Assembly (NCBI GenBank): GCA_026122225.1
Contig: JANEZZ010002679.1
Coordinates: forward strand, 682,001 to 746,000
Length of the DNA stretch: 64,000 nucleotides
From: Heloderma charlesbogerti
Lineage: Eukaryota; Chordata; Lepidosauria; Squamata; Helodermatidae
Direction: 5' to 3'
Shown here piece by piece: positions 25,131 to 35,655 of this stretch (the first letter of the stretch is position 1; each line of letters opens with the position of its first letter). The notes below the pieces were generated by a model. That model was not told where the DNA came from and searched no databases. It was given only the letters and a program-made list of their open reading frames with translations. The position numbers were made by a program, and so were the translations under genes.

Positions 25131-25440
25131 CTAGCACAGTGGCAGAGTCACTTCCTCTGCCCGGCCCAGCACTTTCTTCTGCCCTACTTTTTCCTCTTGG
25201 GAAATGTTGATGACCACAACAGACATGAGCAGAGCACATTTGATAGTGCTCTTGCAGAGCTCCTGTAATAGGATGGGAAGCATCTGGCAGTCTGAGGCCA
25301 CTATGGCTTCTAAAGCACCACTGAAACTGGCTCTGACATCCTTGTGTCTCTTCAGAGCACAAGCATGTGCCATGAGCAATGAGACCAGAGCTAAGGAGAA
25401 CCTGGGCATATGGCTTGTTCCTGTGAATGTGAGGGAAGGG
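25131..25440 (-). other. Unrecognised open frame with possible splice acceptor
   Basis: A 92-codon minus-strand frame is open from 25409 to 25131. It could extend to a pyrimidine-rich acceptor (minus strand CCTCACATTCACAG, ending about 25420). The predicted peptide is rich in alternating hydrophobic residues (ALVSLLMAHACALKRHKD, QMLPILLQELCKSTIKCALL), compatible with an alpha-helical repeat fragment, but I do not recognise the family. Two other frames are open over the same bases, so chance is a real alternative. It could be a pseudogene fragment. Confidence 0.2.
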
Positions 25441-26712
25441 CAGTGGTGACAAAAAATAATGGTTAGCTACCAAGTTTAGGCAAAGCCTGTCATACCCTAG
25501 TTATTGTGTTTATATTATTAAACATTTACGTATGTTTTTGAATGTTTACTTGCACAGATCTAGAAAGTTATGCAGAATCTAGATTCCTGAAACACACTAC
25601 CTCTATTTAAAAATACCTCCATAGAAAAAATTCGTGTTTCTAATCTTCATGTTTGTGAACAGAAGTTTGAAAATGAATCATGAGTATCTTAATCATAAAC
25701 ACTGGGTATAAAGGCTAAGAAACAAAGTGAACTTTGGTAGTAGTTTTTAGGGTGGAGATTCCGTGCACTGCATTGTTCCTTACAGGCCTAGGCCCTACCA
25801 TAACACTAACGTCTACCTCATGCTCTTTTCTCCCTATGTCCCCTTGTACAACCTGTCAAAAAAAATTTACAAGGTCTCTGAAAATCTGAAGAATACAATT
25901 TCCATCATAATTATGTTATTTATAAAAACAGGAGTTGCTATACTTGAATCATTCAAAGGATTTGGCAATCTCTAGCACACAAGCTATTTTCTGGGTGTTG
26001 TCTGTGTTTTTGCTGCAATGAATGCAGAAGCCCTAGTATAAAGTTGTGATGAATGGCTTAAGAGATCTCTTGTATATAAGCCAGGCCAAGGAAGAGCAAT
26101 GGCTTAAAAGAATAATTTAAACCCTACATACGGCAAACGGAGAGGAGCCGAATTACTCCCAACCCATGGTACATGGCTGGTCAGCCTTATGGAATGAACA
26201 GTGGATGGAGATATGTGCCTCAGATATGTGCATAATTGATTCATACTTTGACTAGGGCAGGAGGTATGGACATGAACTGCAGAAAGCAATCAGGTTGGAC
26301 AGCACTGCTTTACTGACTCCAGGACCGGTGTTGAAATATTTCTGCAGCCTTGGGGAAAGCATCAACTGTGCTGGTTGCCATCTGCACCTTTTTTCCTTGA
26401 ACAACCAGTACATTTGTTAATGAGCAATCCGTCTTCTAAGAACACACAAAGTCTATGGCAATGCAAATCTCCTACCCCAGAATAAATACCCTTGTGATAA
26501 TTTTACTCATATCTATTCCACTTCACACTTGGCAGATCTGACTTATTTTTTTACTGTAACACCAAGAACCACCAACCAGAGACAGGTGCAACAGACACTC
26601 ACTTAGAATTAAAGAACAGGGAGCCCCTGAGCACATTCTGAGCCTAGGAATTAGTTTTCATTATCAGAACTAAAATCAACTCAGTCCTTTCACACAAAAA
26701 TCCACTCCTGGT

Positions 26713-27629
26713 TAGAGATGTAAAATTTCCATAAATTTTTGAGGCCATGGGAAGAAAACTTTTTTTCCAGAAAAAAAAAACCCGGAAATTTAGGGGAAAA
26801 TTGAAAAGCAAGCAATACTTATTTTTTTAGTTCTCTTTACAAATCTAAATTCACTTTGTCGCTTTAAGATAGCCATCCTCAACCTACTGCCCTCCAGATA
26901 TGTTGGGCTTCAGTGCCCATCAGGCAGCATGGCCAATGGTCAGGAATTCTGGGCACTGTAGTCCAAAACATCTGGAGGGCACCAGGTTGGGGAGGGAAAC
27001 TTTAGGAACGTAAAGCAGCCTTTCTGTTCCTAAAGTTATTTTATGTATGACTTCGTTTGCTCATAAAATTATATTTTAAAACATTTAAACGTAAACTCAG
27101 TAAATTTGTAATTATTGTCTGAATAGATTAGAACTACATTAAATGACTGCTCCAGCATCAAAAACACAGGACTCTATAGAACAAAGCCTCAACTGTCAAG
27201 AATATTATTGTCAAGAATGCAATGGTGACTCTGCTCACATGTTGGGAAACTAAGCATAAATGTGTATCAGTAAAATATACTTTAGAGCAATAATTTTAAT
27301 AAGTAATGAAAGAACTAACTATGCTGTGAATCTTACAGAGAGGATTAACAAAAACATTTTCCCCATGGCTTCAATATTTCCAGACATTTTACATCTCTAG
27401 TCTTTCTATAAAAGTGTTCTTATTGCATAGTTTTTAGAAATCATTTTGAGGGGAATTAGGGCTGGGTAACAATATATAAATACTTTGTCTTAAATATTAA
27501 AAGAAAAAATATCATAATCCAAAGCTGTTCAATTTTTCCCAACCAGAAAAAAACAAAAATGGTCCTTGGAAAAAAATGGGAAAAAATGATTTTTTCTCAC
27601 ATTTTCGGGGGGAGGGGTTTACATCTCTA
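26713..27629. mobile_element. hAT-like non-autonomous element with TAGAGATGTAAA termini
   Basis: The 12-bp termini TAGAGATGTAAA (26713-26724) and TTTACATCTCTA (27618-27629) are perfect inverted repeats. The octamers CTCCTGGT (26705-26712) and CTCCAGGT (27630-27637) are a 7/8-matching 8-bp duplication, diagnostic of hAT. The interior is A/T-rich without transposase and carries a nested palindromic MITE at about 26870-27000. A related sequence at 30985-31005 reads straight through the junction (ACTCCTGGTTACTACAAG), giving an empty-site comparison. Confidence 0.85.
26870..27000. repeat. Palindromic MITE, CCTGGTGCCCTC family (copy 3), nested in hAT
   Basis: The arms CTACTGCCCTCCAGATATG and CATCTGGAGGGCACCAGG face each other within the hAT element, so it inserted after the hAT did. 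Confidence 0.75.
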
Positions 27630-28072
27630 CTCCAGGTTACCTCAAGCTTTCTTCATTCTGGAAACCTCATTTAAGTGGGAAAGGTTGTTTTGTTATTGCT
27701 ACTATTAAATAACTGGAAGTCAGAAACACTTATCTACTGCAAATCGGCCAGACATCTTTCTATTCATACAGTTCTTGGAATACAAAGGAATTCTGCAACT
27801 TTCCCCTCTTGCAACATGCTTCCTGCCTCAAGGCAGGTGGGGAGTGAGGGGAGACATCCCTATATAATGGTATGATGCTTGTTTGACCTCTATGCACAAT
27901 ACATGTCCTTGATCCAATATCTATATTCAAGAGCTAGCATTTGCTGAACTACCAAAGTGTCCTTTGTCCCCCATGGGAAATTATGCACAATTAATTAAAT
28001 ATGATAATGATCACTCTATCAACACTGTATTTCAGGTACTCCCAGCAATGTGTTTTGTGTTTCAGTAATTAA

Positions 28073-28161
28073 GGCTGCAGTCCTAATACATTTACGTAGG
28101 TTTAGGTTCCTTTGAAATCACTGAGACTTACTTTCAGTTAACCATGCATAGGATTGTACCA
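28073..28161. mobile_element. PIF/Harbinger-like MITE, 90-bp class
   Basis: The left end is GGCTGCAGTCCTAATAC and the right end CATAGGATTGTACCA. Perfect TAA duplications flank it (28070-28072 and 28162-28164). Confidence 0.75.
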
Positions 28162-28399
28162 TAAAAACAACTTCTGCAAAGTTGAAGACTTTGAGAAAAC
28201 ACTTATGCTTGGCAGTTGGAAGGAGAGAAACCATAAATCATCTGTACTTTGCACTGTGCCCTTGTTCAATAAAAATAAATCCATTTGCAAATAGAAGATT
28301 TGCACAAGTACTAGAATATGAAATATAGTGCAATAATACAGTGAAATATAACATCAAGGAAATCTCTCACCTATGGTGTGCAAAAGCAACGCTTTAAAG

Positions 28400-28614
28400 C
28401 AGGGGTGTTGAACCTCTTTCAACCCAAGGACTAAATTCCAGTTTGGAAAAGTTATCAGAGGCCGCTCAACATAAAAGGGGTAGGGACAAAAATACCAACA
28501 TATTTTAGGTCAGCCAGTTGATGGTGGCATGGCCATCTGGGGAATCCTAAAGGCCCGGATTCGGACTCTAGACAGACTGGGTATTGCCCCCGAGGCTGAG
28601 GTTCTGCACTCTTG
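28400..28614. mobile_element. hAT-like non-autonomous element (CAGGGG type), short
   Basis: The left terminus CAGGGGTGTTGAACCTC pairs with the right terminus GAGGTTCTGCACTCTTG. The flanking octamers CTTTAAAG (28392-28399) and TTTAAAAG (28615-28622) match 6 of 8. Same end type as the element at 24091. Confidence 0.65.
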
Positions 28615-28689
28615 TTTAAAAGTCAGTTTAGGGATTACGTGTAAAAGCTGATCAAAGAGGAAATCAAGGGAAATATAGATTTTCATACT

Positions 28690-29290
28690 TGGAATGTTGA
28701 ATGTATTTTATTTTATCTTTATAAATGAAATAAACAATACCAACATTACCAACAACCTGATCAATACTACAATTTCCCAACTATACAATATTCTGATGAG
28801 GACACCACAATAACAAAGAGAGAAGGAAAAAGAAAGGGAAAAAAAGGAAAGGAAGGAGAAAAGGAAGGAGAAAAGGAAGTGAGGAAGAAAGAAGATTCTT
28901 TCTCCTTCCCTCCCCCTCTCCCTCCCCTTTAAAGAATAAGTTTAAACTCCAATACACCCCGGCCTCCAATGCCATTCTATTTTAAAAACTATATCTATAA
29001 CCTTAACAATCTTACAGTTTAATAAATAACCTTACATTTCAATATCATTTCATCAATCTTATATCAAAGCAACAGATCTACAATTCATTCCCAGAAGCCT
29101 ATATTATTATTATTAATAATAAAAATATATAGTGTTATATAATAATAAAACTTAATATAAACCTTCAACAGTCAGTAATATATTTTATACTAGAGATATT
29201 ATCTATTTTGAAATAAAAAATATAAAGAAAGGCAAAAAAAAACAAAAGATGAAGGAGAGTAAAAAAATATATGTATAATCATTTATCTTC
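28690..29290 (-). mobile_element. Possible LINE 3' UTR, antisense, with polypurine tract
   Basis: The segment begins TTTTATTTTATCTTTATAAA and contains an 80-bp plus-strand polypurine block (about 28816-28898: AGAGAGAAGG, GGAGAAAAGG units). A C/T-rich block and long A/T-rich sequence with ATTATTATT runs follow. Its overall layout is like antisense vertebrate L1 3' regions, but there is no ORF to confirm this. Confidence 0.3.
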
Positions 29291-29688
29291 AATTTTCAAA
29301 GCTGGAATGTTAAAGAGCAGCTGAAATGTTGTGTTGAGGCATTTTATGAAAGTGAGATCTGGTGCCAAATGCACGTATGTATCTCTTTAGATCCATTCTA
29401 TGTCAACAGTCAGTGCAAGACAGGGAAACCAGAAGGCCAGTCCAAGGAACATAAAGGCTGGCTAGAAAAAGCAAGTAGTCAAGGTCAGATTCAAGAAGAT
29501 AGCTAGCTGGGCTCACTCAGGCAGGCAGTGGATAAACCAAAGGAAGAACAACAAAACAGGTACAGGTGGGTTAAGGAAAGAATGTAGCAACACTGCTATA
29601 AAACAGTACTAGAATCACAGAATCTGGTTTGTAGCTCTGAACTTAGGAAGCTCCTGGCATGACCGACCTATACACTATGCTCTGCATC

Positions 29689-30075
29689 CAAGACCCTCCT
29701 CTGGGAGCCTCCCCCGAGAGAGGCTCGGAGGGCAGCAACAAGGGAGAGGGCCTTTTTAGTGGTGGCTCCCCATCTGTGGAATAATCTCCCTGACAAGGCC
29801 CGCCTGGTGCCAACATTGCCATTTTTTCGGTACCAGGTTAAAACTGCTCTCTTCTCTCAGGCATTTGCCAGCGCATAATGAGTCTCTGATGGTCTCTGGC
29901 TGATTGTTTTAAATTGTTTAAGGTATATGTTGTTGTTGTGTGTGTCACTTATGTCATTACGTGAATGGTTTTTATATTTTATGTAATGTATTTTAACGGT
30001 TTTTAATTTCTGTGAACTCCCCAGAGAGCTTCGGCTATGGGGCGGTACAGAAATATAACAAATGAAATTAAATGA
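29689..30075 (+). mobile_element. L2-clade LINE, 3' end
   Basis: The plus strand encodes the decayed L2 C-terminus (block corresponding to ..RAFSVVAPTLWN.., seen as GTGGCTCCCCATCTGTGGAA). It ends with CCCCAGAGAGCTTCGGCTAT, GGGGCGGTACAGAAATATAA and repeated AAATGAAATTAAATGAA, the typical L2 3' tail. Same family as the antisense copies at 13968 and 51446. Confidence 0.85.
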
Positions 30076-30851
30076 ACTCAGATCTTAATGGTGTACAAGC
30101 CACAGTCCCAACTTCTCAACTTAGAAAACTGAAATATTTATAACCCACCTTTCTCCCTGAGAATAGGCTTTTAAGGCAGCTTACAATAAGAGAAAATTAA
30201 GACAGAAGGAACATGGGATTTTTCTTTTTAAAAGGCAGTGGTGACTGAAAAAAATAATATGCTCCAACTGCTGTGCTTTCAGAAATCTGCAGTAACTATA
30301 TCGTTAAAAAACCCTCATCCAATTTTGCCCCTGGGACTGGAGCACCTCCTCTTAGACAGATGGATATTTTGTGGCTCCTGCCTTTTTCCAGCAGCAGTTG
30401 GCAGGGGACAATAACAATATCTGTCAACTCCTCAGTCCTCAGATATTACTGTTGCTGCTCCAGCTGCTGTTCTTTCAAAATTCTACAATGGCCACAGGAG
30501 GAAAATACCTCCACAAAATCACACCATAAGTATTCAAACCCTTTCTACCTGCACTGAATCACCCAATCACAATGTTATTTCTCCTCCTGTCACAGGTAGC
30601 CATTGATCTCTTGCTAAAAATCCAGCATAACTGCCACTGCCTCTTTGCACACAGGCTGGATTCAGGACCGCAAAAGTCTTGGTCAGGCAAAAAAGATATG
30701 TTATACTATCCAATCATTCCTTATCTTCTCTTATATAAAAGGCTGAAGTGGCCAACGACGCTGACATATCAGCCAAACCTTTTTTCAGGAGGGACAGACT
30801 TCAGGCCCACAGGATCTACTTCGATTTCTGCTAGAACTGTGAAATCCACCC

Positions 30852-30891
30852 TGGTGCAAGAGACATATAGTTGGTGCAAGAGACATATAGT
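30852..30891. repeat. Two tandem 20-bp units
   Basis: TGGTGCAAGAGACATATAGT is repeated exactly at 30852-30871 and 30872-30891. It directly abuts (and overlaps by 3 bp) the hairpin at 30889-30969. The paralogous sequence near 26585-26605 has only one, diverged unit, so this is a local duplication. Confidence 0.9.
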
Positions 30892-30969
30892 TTAGTTCTG
30901 GTATTCAAAACAACTTCTTGAGCTCAGAATTCGAGCCCAAGAAGTTGTTTTGAATACCAGAACTAAACT
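30889..30969. repeat. Perfect inverted repeat, 32-bp arms, 17-bp loop
   Basis: Arm 30889-30920 (starts AGTTTAGTTCTGGTATTC) is the exact reverse complement of arm 30938-30969 (ends GAATACCAGAACTAAACT). The loop is 30921-30937 and contains an EcoRI-like GAATTC. Alignment with the paralogous copy near 26660 shows that the right arm is ancestral and the left arm is a new inverted copy. No mismatch in 32 bp implies a recent event. Confidence 0.95.
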
Positions 30970-31539
30970 GAGCTCACAGTCCTTCCACACAAAAACCCAC
31001 TCCTGGTTACTACAAGCATTCTTCATTCCAGCAGTATAACTGGGGGGTGGGAGAAGGATTGCTATTGTTAAATAACTGGGAGTCAGAAATTCATCCTGAT
31101 CTACAGCAAATCACCCAGAGATCTAGCATTATATCCTGATCTACTTTTTGCCTAGCCCTGCTAATTTAAAAGTGTTGCATCTAGAGTTTTACTCAAGGGT
31201 TCAAATAGCTTCTCCAGTGCAATGCTTTTATACAGTCTTCCAATTCCTTCATCTTATAGTACAGACAATACCAGATCTAAAAGAAATTCTCACTACTCTT
31301 AAATATAGAGAAAATGGTTGGGTGCAGAGTAATCTATAAACAAAAGTTGAATTCTGATTCATATGCTGAGCTTTGATCACAGTTGCAGACCACACCTGAA
31401 GACTCGCTTAGACATGTTTGCACTAGCAGGTAACCTTATGATTTACACTTTCATGACATTCAGAGGTGAGACAGAGTTTTGTTGGAAACATCTTTCAGCT
31501 CAGAGGCAAATGCATTGTGCCAGGGGCTAGACATATCAG

Positions 31540-32400
31540 GTGAGGAGAGGATGGGATAGATTCCTGAAATCTATCCCATTTTTTGCTTCCCTCTCCCATC
31601 CCTTAAGATGCAGATTGCTTTGCCAGCCTACCCTCCCATCGATTGGTGCTGCTGTTAAATGCCAGGCCATAATAAAACTACTATCCATTACTTGACTGTG
31701 GAAGAGGGAGCCAAATTGGCATGTATTACTGAGCCCTAGATGCATGGGCTAGGTGGAGTTGACCTGACCTAGTTTTGTCCGTCTGGGTTTTCAGTGCAAC
31801 AGCAATTTAGATTAGAGGGCATGGGGGAAGCTGCCATCATCCTTTGGGATTTCATCTCCCTCACAAGGAAACCCATCCGCTACGGTACCAGTTTTGTGAG
31901 ACAGAACAATGCTGCTGATGATGTTCACTCTGTTGCCCAGCATTCTCTCTGCCTGAGCTGGCCGGCGTGTGGTGTTGAAGAACCCCAAAATGGTGATTCT
32001 GGGGGACTTCAACATTCACATTAAGGCTACCTTGAGGGGATCCGTTCAGGATTTCATGACAACCATGGTACTGTCTCGGTACATCAGCGGACCAACACAT
32101 GAGGCAGATGATACCATCATGAACTTGGATTTTGCTACTAGGCAAATGGAAGATGGTTAGGGTTGGAGGGGTTTTCAATTACCCTGTTGTCATGGACAGC
32201 TCATTTCCCTGTGAAGTTTAGACTGATGGTAGCAGACCCTCCCTGCAGAATTAGGACCATCTAAAATGGTCCACCCCTGGGGATTTATGGAACTCAAGGG
32301 ATTCTTGAATGCTCTGGGGGATTTTCCAGCTAACAGGGCTGGTGATTCTGTCAAAGCCTTGGTCTCGCTATGGAATAGTGAGATAGAAAGGGCTATTGGC
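31540..32400 (+). mobile_element. L2-clade LINE, endonuclease-region fragment
   Basis: Broken plus-strand frames carry the APE-type endonuclease blocks of L2: EEGAKLACIT in the degraded 5' part, LDFATRQMEDG, and MVILGDFNIHIKATLRG at about 31987, the catalytic GDFN motif. Frame changes and stops occur throughout; it is a dead fragment without RT. Confidence 0.75.
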
Positions 32401-33025
32401 ACAATTATTATTATTGGGCCAGTAACTGGAGAGACCCAGATTCAAATCCCCACTCAGCCATGAAACTTACTGAGTGACTTTGGGCCAGTGACCATCTCTC
32501 ATCCTAAACTACCTCATAGGATTAAGAATATAAAAAGAGCTATGCTGGATCAGATCAAAGGTCTATCTAGTCCAGCATTCTGTTCCCACAATAGCCATCC
32601 AGATACCTCTGAGAAGACCACAAGCAGGAAATGTGCACAATAGTAACCTCCTGCTCTTGTTCCTAGCAGCTGCTATAGAGAGGCATACTGCCTCATGACT
32701 TTGTCTACTCCCCTTTTAAAGTCATCCAAGGTGGTGACCATCGCTACATCTTGGGGTAGCAAATTCTATACTTTAACAATGCACTGTGTGAAGCACTAAT
32801 TCCTTTTATCTTTCCTGAATTTCCCACTACTGAGCTTCATTGGATGGCCCCAGGTTCTAGTATTATGAGAAAAACTCCCCATCCGCTTCTCCACACAATG
32901 CATAACTTTATATGCCTCTATCATGTCACCCCTTACTCCTTTCTAAGCTAAAAAGCTGTGAGGCTAAAACGAGAAGGGAAGAACCATGTATACTGCTTTG
33001 AGCTCCTTGGAAGAGGGCATAAAAG
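32400..33025 (+). mobile_element. tRNA-derived SINE split by an antisense CR1
   Basis: The left part (32400-32520) contains GACCCAGATTCAAATCCCCA and GTGACTTTGGGCCAGTGACC. The right part (about 32960-33025) contains TATACTGCTTTGAGCTCCTT and ends with AATAATAAAT. Together they make one SINE of the same type as the antisense copy at 10920-11158; the gap is the CR1 fragment below. Confidence 0.75.
32521..32958 (-). mobile_element. CR1-type LINE 3' fragment, antisense, nested in a SINE
   Basis: The plus strand begins AAGAATATAAAAAGAGCTAT and GCTGGATCAGATCAAAGGTC, the reverse complement of the CR1-type 3' end also seen at 42700 and 62210. Further in, GCCTCTATCATGTCACCCCT is the reverse complement of the RT C-terminal coding block. 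The element entered the SINE after the SINE had inserted. Confidence 0.8.
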
Positions 33026-33172
33026 TAATAATAAATAGTTTATCCATTCCTTCTGTTCAATTGGCTTTTTATAAAGAATTTTGTTTTAATTATATCCTGA
33101 TATTATTCAGTGCTTTAACCATTGTTCCTCACCTTGGGAATCTCTGATTAAAAGAAGAGTCAAGTTTCCTTA

Positions 33173-33281
33173 GGGTGCAATCCTATGCATGTTTAGACAG
33201 AAAAAAGTCCTACAACTCCCAGTATGCATGCTGGGGATTGTAGGACTTTTTTCTGTACAAACACGCATAGGCTTGTGATCC
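33173..33281. mobile_element. PIF/Harbinger-like palindromic MITE, about 110 bp
   Basis: The left end GGGTGCAATCCTATGCATG and inner TTTAGACAGAAAAAAGTCC pair with inner GGACTTTTTTCTGTACAAAC and the decayed right end GCATAGGCTTG. Left flank TTA. Nearly identical interior to the copy at 22434. Confidence 0.75.
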
Positions 33282-33480
33282 AAATTTTAGAAAAATACAT
33301 GCAAACAGCTGTTGAATGAGAGTGAGGTGGATGAGTAAGGTATATGCAAAAAGGATCTTGCTCATGAAAGCTCATTCCATAATACAAGCCTTTCAGTATG
33401 GAATGCACCACTTGTGAGCGCTGGTAATTGAGTGAAGAAAAGGAAGAACAATTTTAAAATCAAATATACATTCTAGTCAA

Positions 33481-34084
33481 TGGCTAGGTTCACGCAACAT
33501 GACAACCCACACTCAAGGTTGAGTGTGGGTTATCACTGAACCATGGGGTTGTTTCTGAACCATGAGTTGTGTTGTGTGAACCCAGCCATGCTAACAAGCA
33601 CGAACAACCCACAGTTCACAACCCAACAATAAACCATGGGTTCTCTCCATGGTGTAAGAGCCTCGTGTGGCGCAGAGTGGTAGGCGGCTGTATAGCAACC
33701 GAAGCTCTCCCCACGACCTGAGCTCGATCCCAGCGGAAGCTGGGTCTCGGGTAGCTGGCTCAGGTCGACTCAGCCTTCCATCCTTCCGAGGTTGGTAAAA
33801 TGAGGACCCAGCTTGCTGGGGGAAAGGTAGTCACGACTGGGGAAGGCAATGGCAAACCACCCCACTATAGTCTGCAATGAAAATGCCAGCGCAAGCGGCG
33901 TCCCTCTAGGGGTCAGTAATGACCCGGTGCTTGCACAGGAGGAACCTTTTCCTTTCTCTTCATGGTTAACAAACCATGGTTTGCTAGAGTGGCTGGGCTC
34001 ATACAACACAACAACCCATGGTTCAATGACAACTCATAGTTCAACCTTCAGTCCACGTGTTGTCATGCTGTATGAACCCAGCCA
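33481..34084. mobile_element. Palindromic MITE (ACAACCCA family) interrupted by a SINE
   Basis: The left terminus TGGCTAGGTTCACGCAACATG and right terminus CATGCTGTATGAACCCAGCCA are inverted repeats. The interior is full of AACCATGG and ACAACCCA blocks on both strands. Members of this family also lie at about 44947-45225 and 58797-59129. The Sauria SINE at 33654-33954 interrupts it. Confidence 0.8.
33654..33954 (+). mobile_element. Sauria SINE (squamate tRNA-derived)
   Basis: The tRNA-like head has box A GTGGCGCAGAGTGGTAGGCG and box B-like GAGCTCGATCCC. The body has CCTTCCATCCTTCCGAGGTT, TGGTAAAATGAGGACCCAGC and GGGGAAGGCAATGGCAAACC. It ends near AATGACCCGGTGCTTGCAC. A 12-bp target duplication flanks it (TCTCTCCATGGT at 33642-33653 and TCTCTTCATGGT at 33955-33966, one mismatch). 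Sauria SINEs are mobilised by BovB-type machinery in squamates. Confidence 0.95.
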
Positions 34085-34722
34085 AAGTAACTCTCAATTT
34101 ACAGACTGAGGAAAAGCAACAAACAATTTAAATATAATTTGTGAAAACAGGTAAGTGTTCATATGTGCGTGTGCGACATCTGAGGGATTTTATTCAGAAG
34201 TAGTAATTTCAAACTAGATTATCATTTCCCCCTATCAATACTCCACCCATTAAAAATACATCAGAGACCTTTGTTAATAGTAAAGCTGCAGATGTACCAA
34301 TTGCTAAAGACACAATTTTAACCTACTGGCAAGTCTCACTTGCCTGTATGAGTTAAGTTCATTATTAGCCAAAAAATAAGCTGTAGAAACAATAGGGTAA
34401 AACAAGATGTAAATGAGTTTTAGGTTTGTTTAGAAAATTATGGACAATAAAAGTCTGTAGGTTAAATCCTTCTCCAAACCATGTAATCAGAAATTCTGTA
34501 ATTTCAGTACGCATGTAATTGCCAAATATGCTTTCTACCCAGTCCTCAACATGCTACATTGGTGCAAATCCTACTAAAATGAACTGAATTTGAACTGGTG
34601 TAATAGGTTAAATATCACAGTCAGGATTTATCAACTTGTAACTACATACAACAGTATAAACTTTTTCAAGGCTGCTTAAGAGCGCAATCCAACACATGTT
34701 TACTCAGAAGTAAGTCTCTGTG

Positions 34723-35065
34723 GGTGGGTTTGCACAATAACAGCGAGGGGGATAAGCCATGGTGGCTTATTTCCTCCACTGCACGTGCTGGCCAAATTTC
34801 CCTAATTATCCTTGCTGGCGTGGCTTGCCGCGTCATCCAAACTTGGGAGGTAAAGCTTGTTGCAGGGGAGGGCAGCAACCCTCAAATAACCCAACAACAG
34901 CCCCCCACCCCGTCAAACAAGCCATACCACCCGGGTTCAGACAACATGGCAAGCCATGCCAGCAATGATAATTAGGGAAATCTAACCATCATACTCAGCA
35001 GGGTTAACAAGCCACCATGCCACAATCATGCGAACCTGATCAGCCATCGCACGAACCAGTGTGTC
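34723..35065. mobile_element. Long palindromic MITE, relative of 13186-13490
   Basis: The left arm has AAGCCATGGTGGCTTATTTC, TTTCCCTAATTATC, GCGTGGCTTGCCGCGTCATC. The right arm has GGCAAGCCATGCCAGC, GATAATTAGGGAAAT and AAGCCACCATG. The element interrupts a PIF/Harbinger-like MITE: its left half GCGCAATCCAACACATG lies at 34681-34722 and its right half ends near 35110. Confidence 0.75.
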
Positions 35066-35394
35066 CAATGGGGCTAACTCCCACTTAAGTGCGCATACAA
35101 TTGCAGCCTAAAGCTGTGTTCACTTTCTAGTGAACTTAACTATAACATATTCATTAAATAAAGAAAACAAAACATGCAAAACTAGTTGTTACCAGAGTAA
35201 GAAGATTTAGACCTCCGCACAGCCTTCTGGACACTGCTAGGCTGATTCACTATCAAATCTAACAGGTAGGCAGCAATTGGGGAAAGAACATAACAAACAG
35301 CTCATGTGATTTACATGAGTTTTGTAATTTGACGTTTTATATTGCAAGCAGTGGTTTTAATGGTGTTTCATTTTTTTTAATAATATAGCTTTAT

Positions 35395-35655
35395 TGCATT
35401 TATTTATTTATTTATTAAATTTATTAATCACCCATCTGGCTGGTCACCCAGCCACTCTGGGCGATGTTCAGCATATAATAGAACAGTTTAAAACAATAAA
35501 ATTCTACAATAAAAACATTTTCTAAAATACCCTAACCCAATACCTTTAGTTTTATATTTATTTATTTCTATACTGCCCAATAGCCAAAGTTCTCTGGGCA
35601 GTTCACAAAAATTAGAAACGCAAAGTGTAGCATAAAACAATATAAACATGTTTAT
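35395..35655 (-). mobile_element. Two antisense L2-type LINE 3' ends in tandem
   Basis: 35395-35550 carries CACCCAGCCACTCTGGGCGA and AACAGTTTAAAACAATAAAA, matching the tail of the L2 at 47365. 35555-35655 carries CTGCCCAATAGCCAAAGTTC plus GGGCAGTTCACAAAAATT, matching the tail of the other L2 subfamily at 13968 and 51446. Confidence 0.7.

Noticed and set aside
33659..33740. Possible functional tRNA gene (box A and box B visible)
   Set aside because: The head belongs to a Sauria SINE with target-site duplication and SINE body; the cloverleaf is degenerate.
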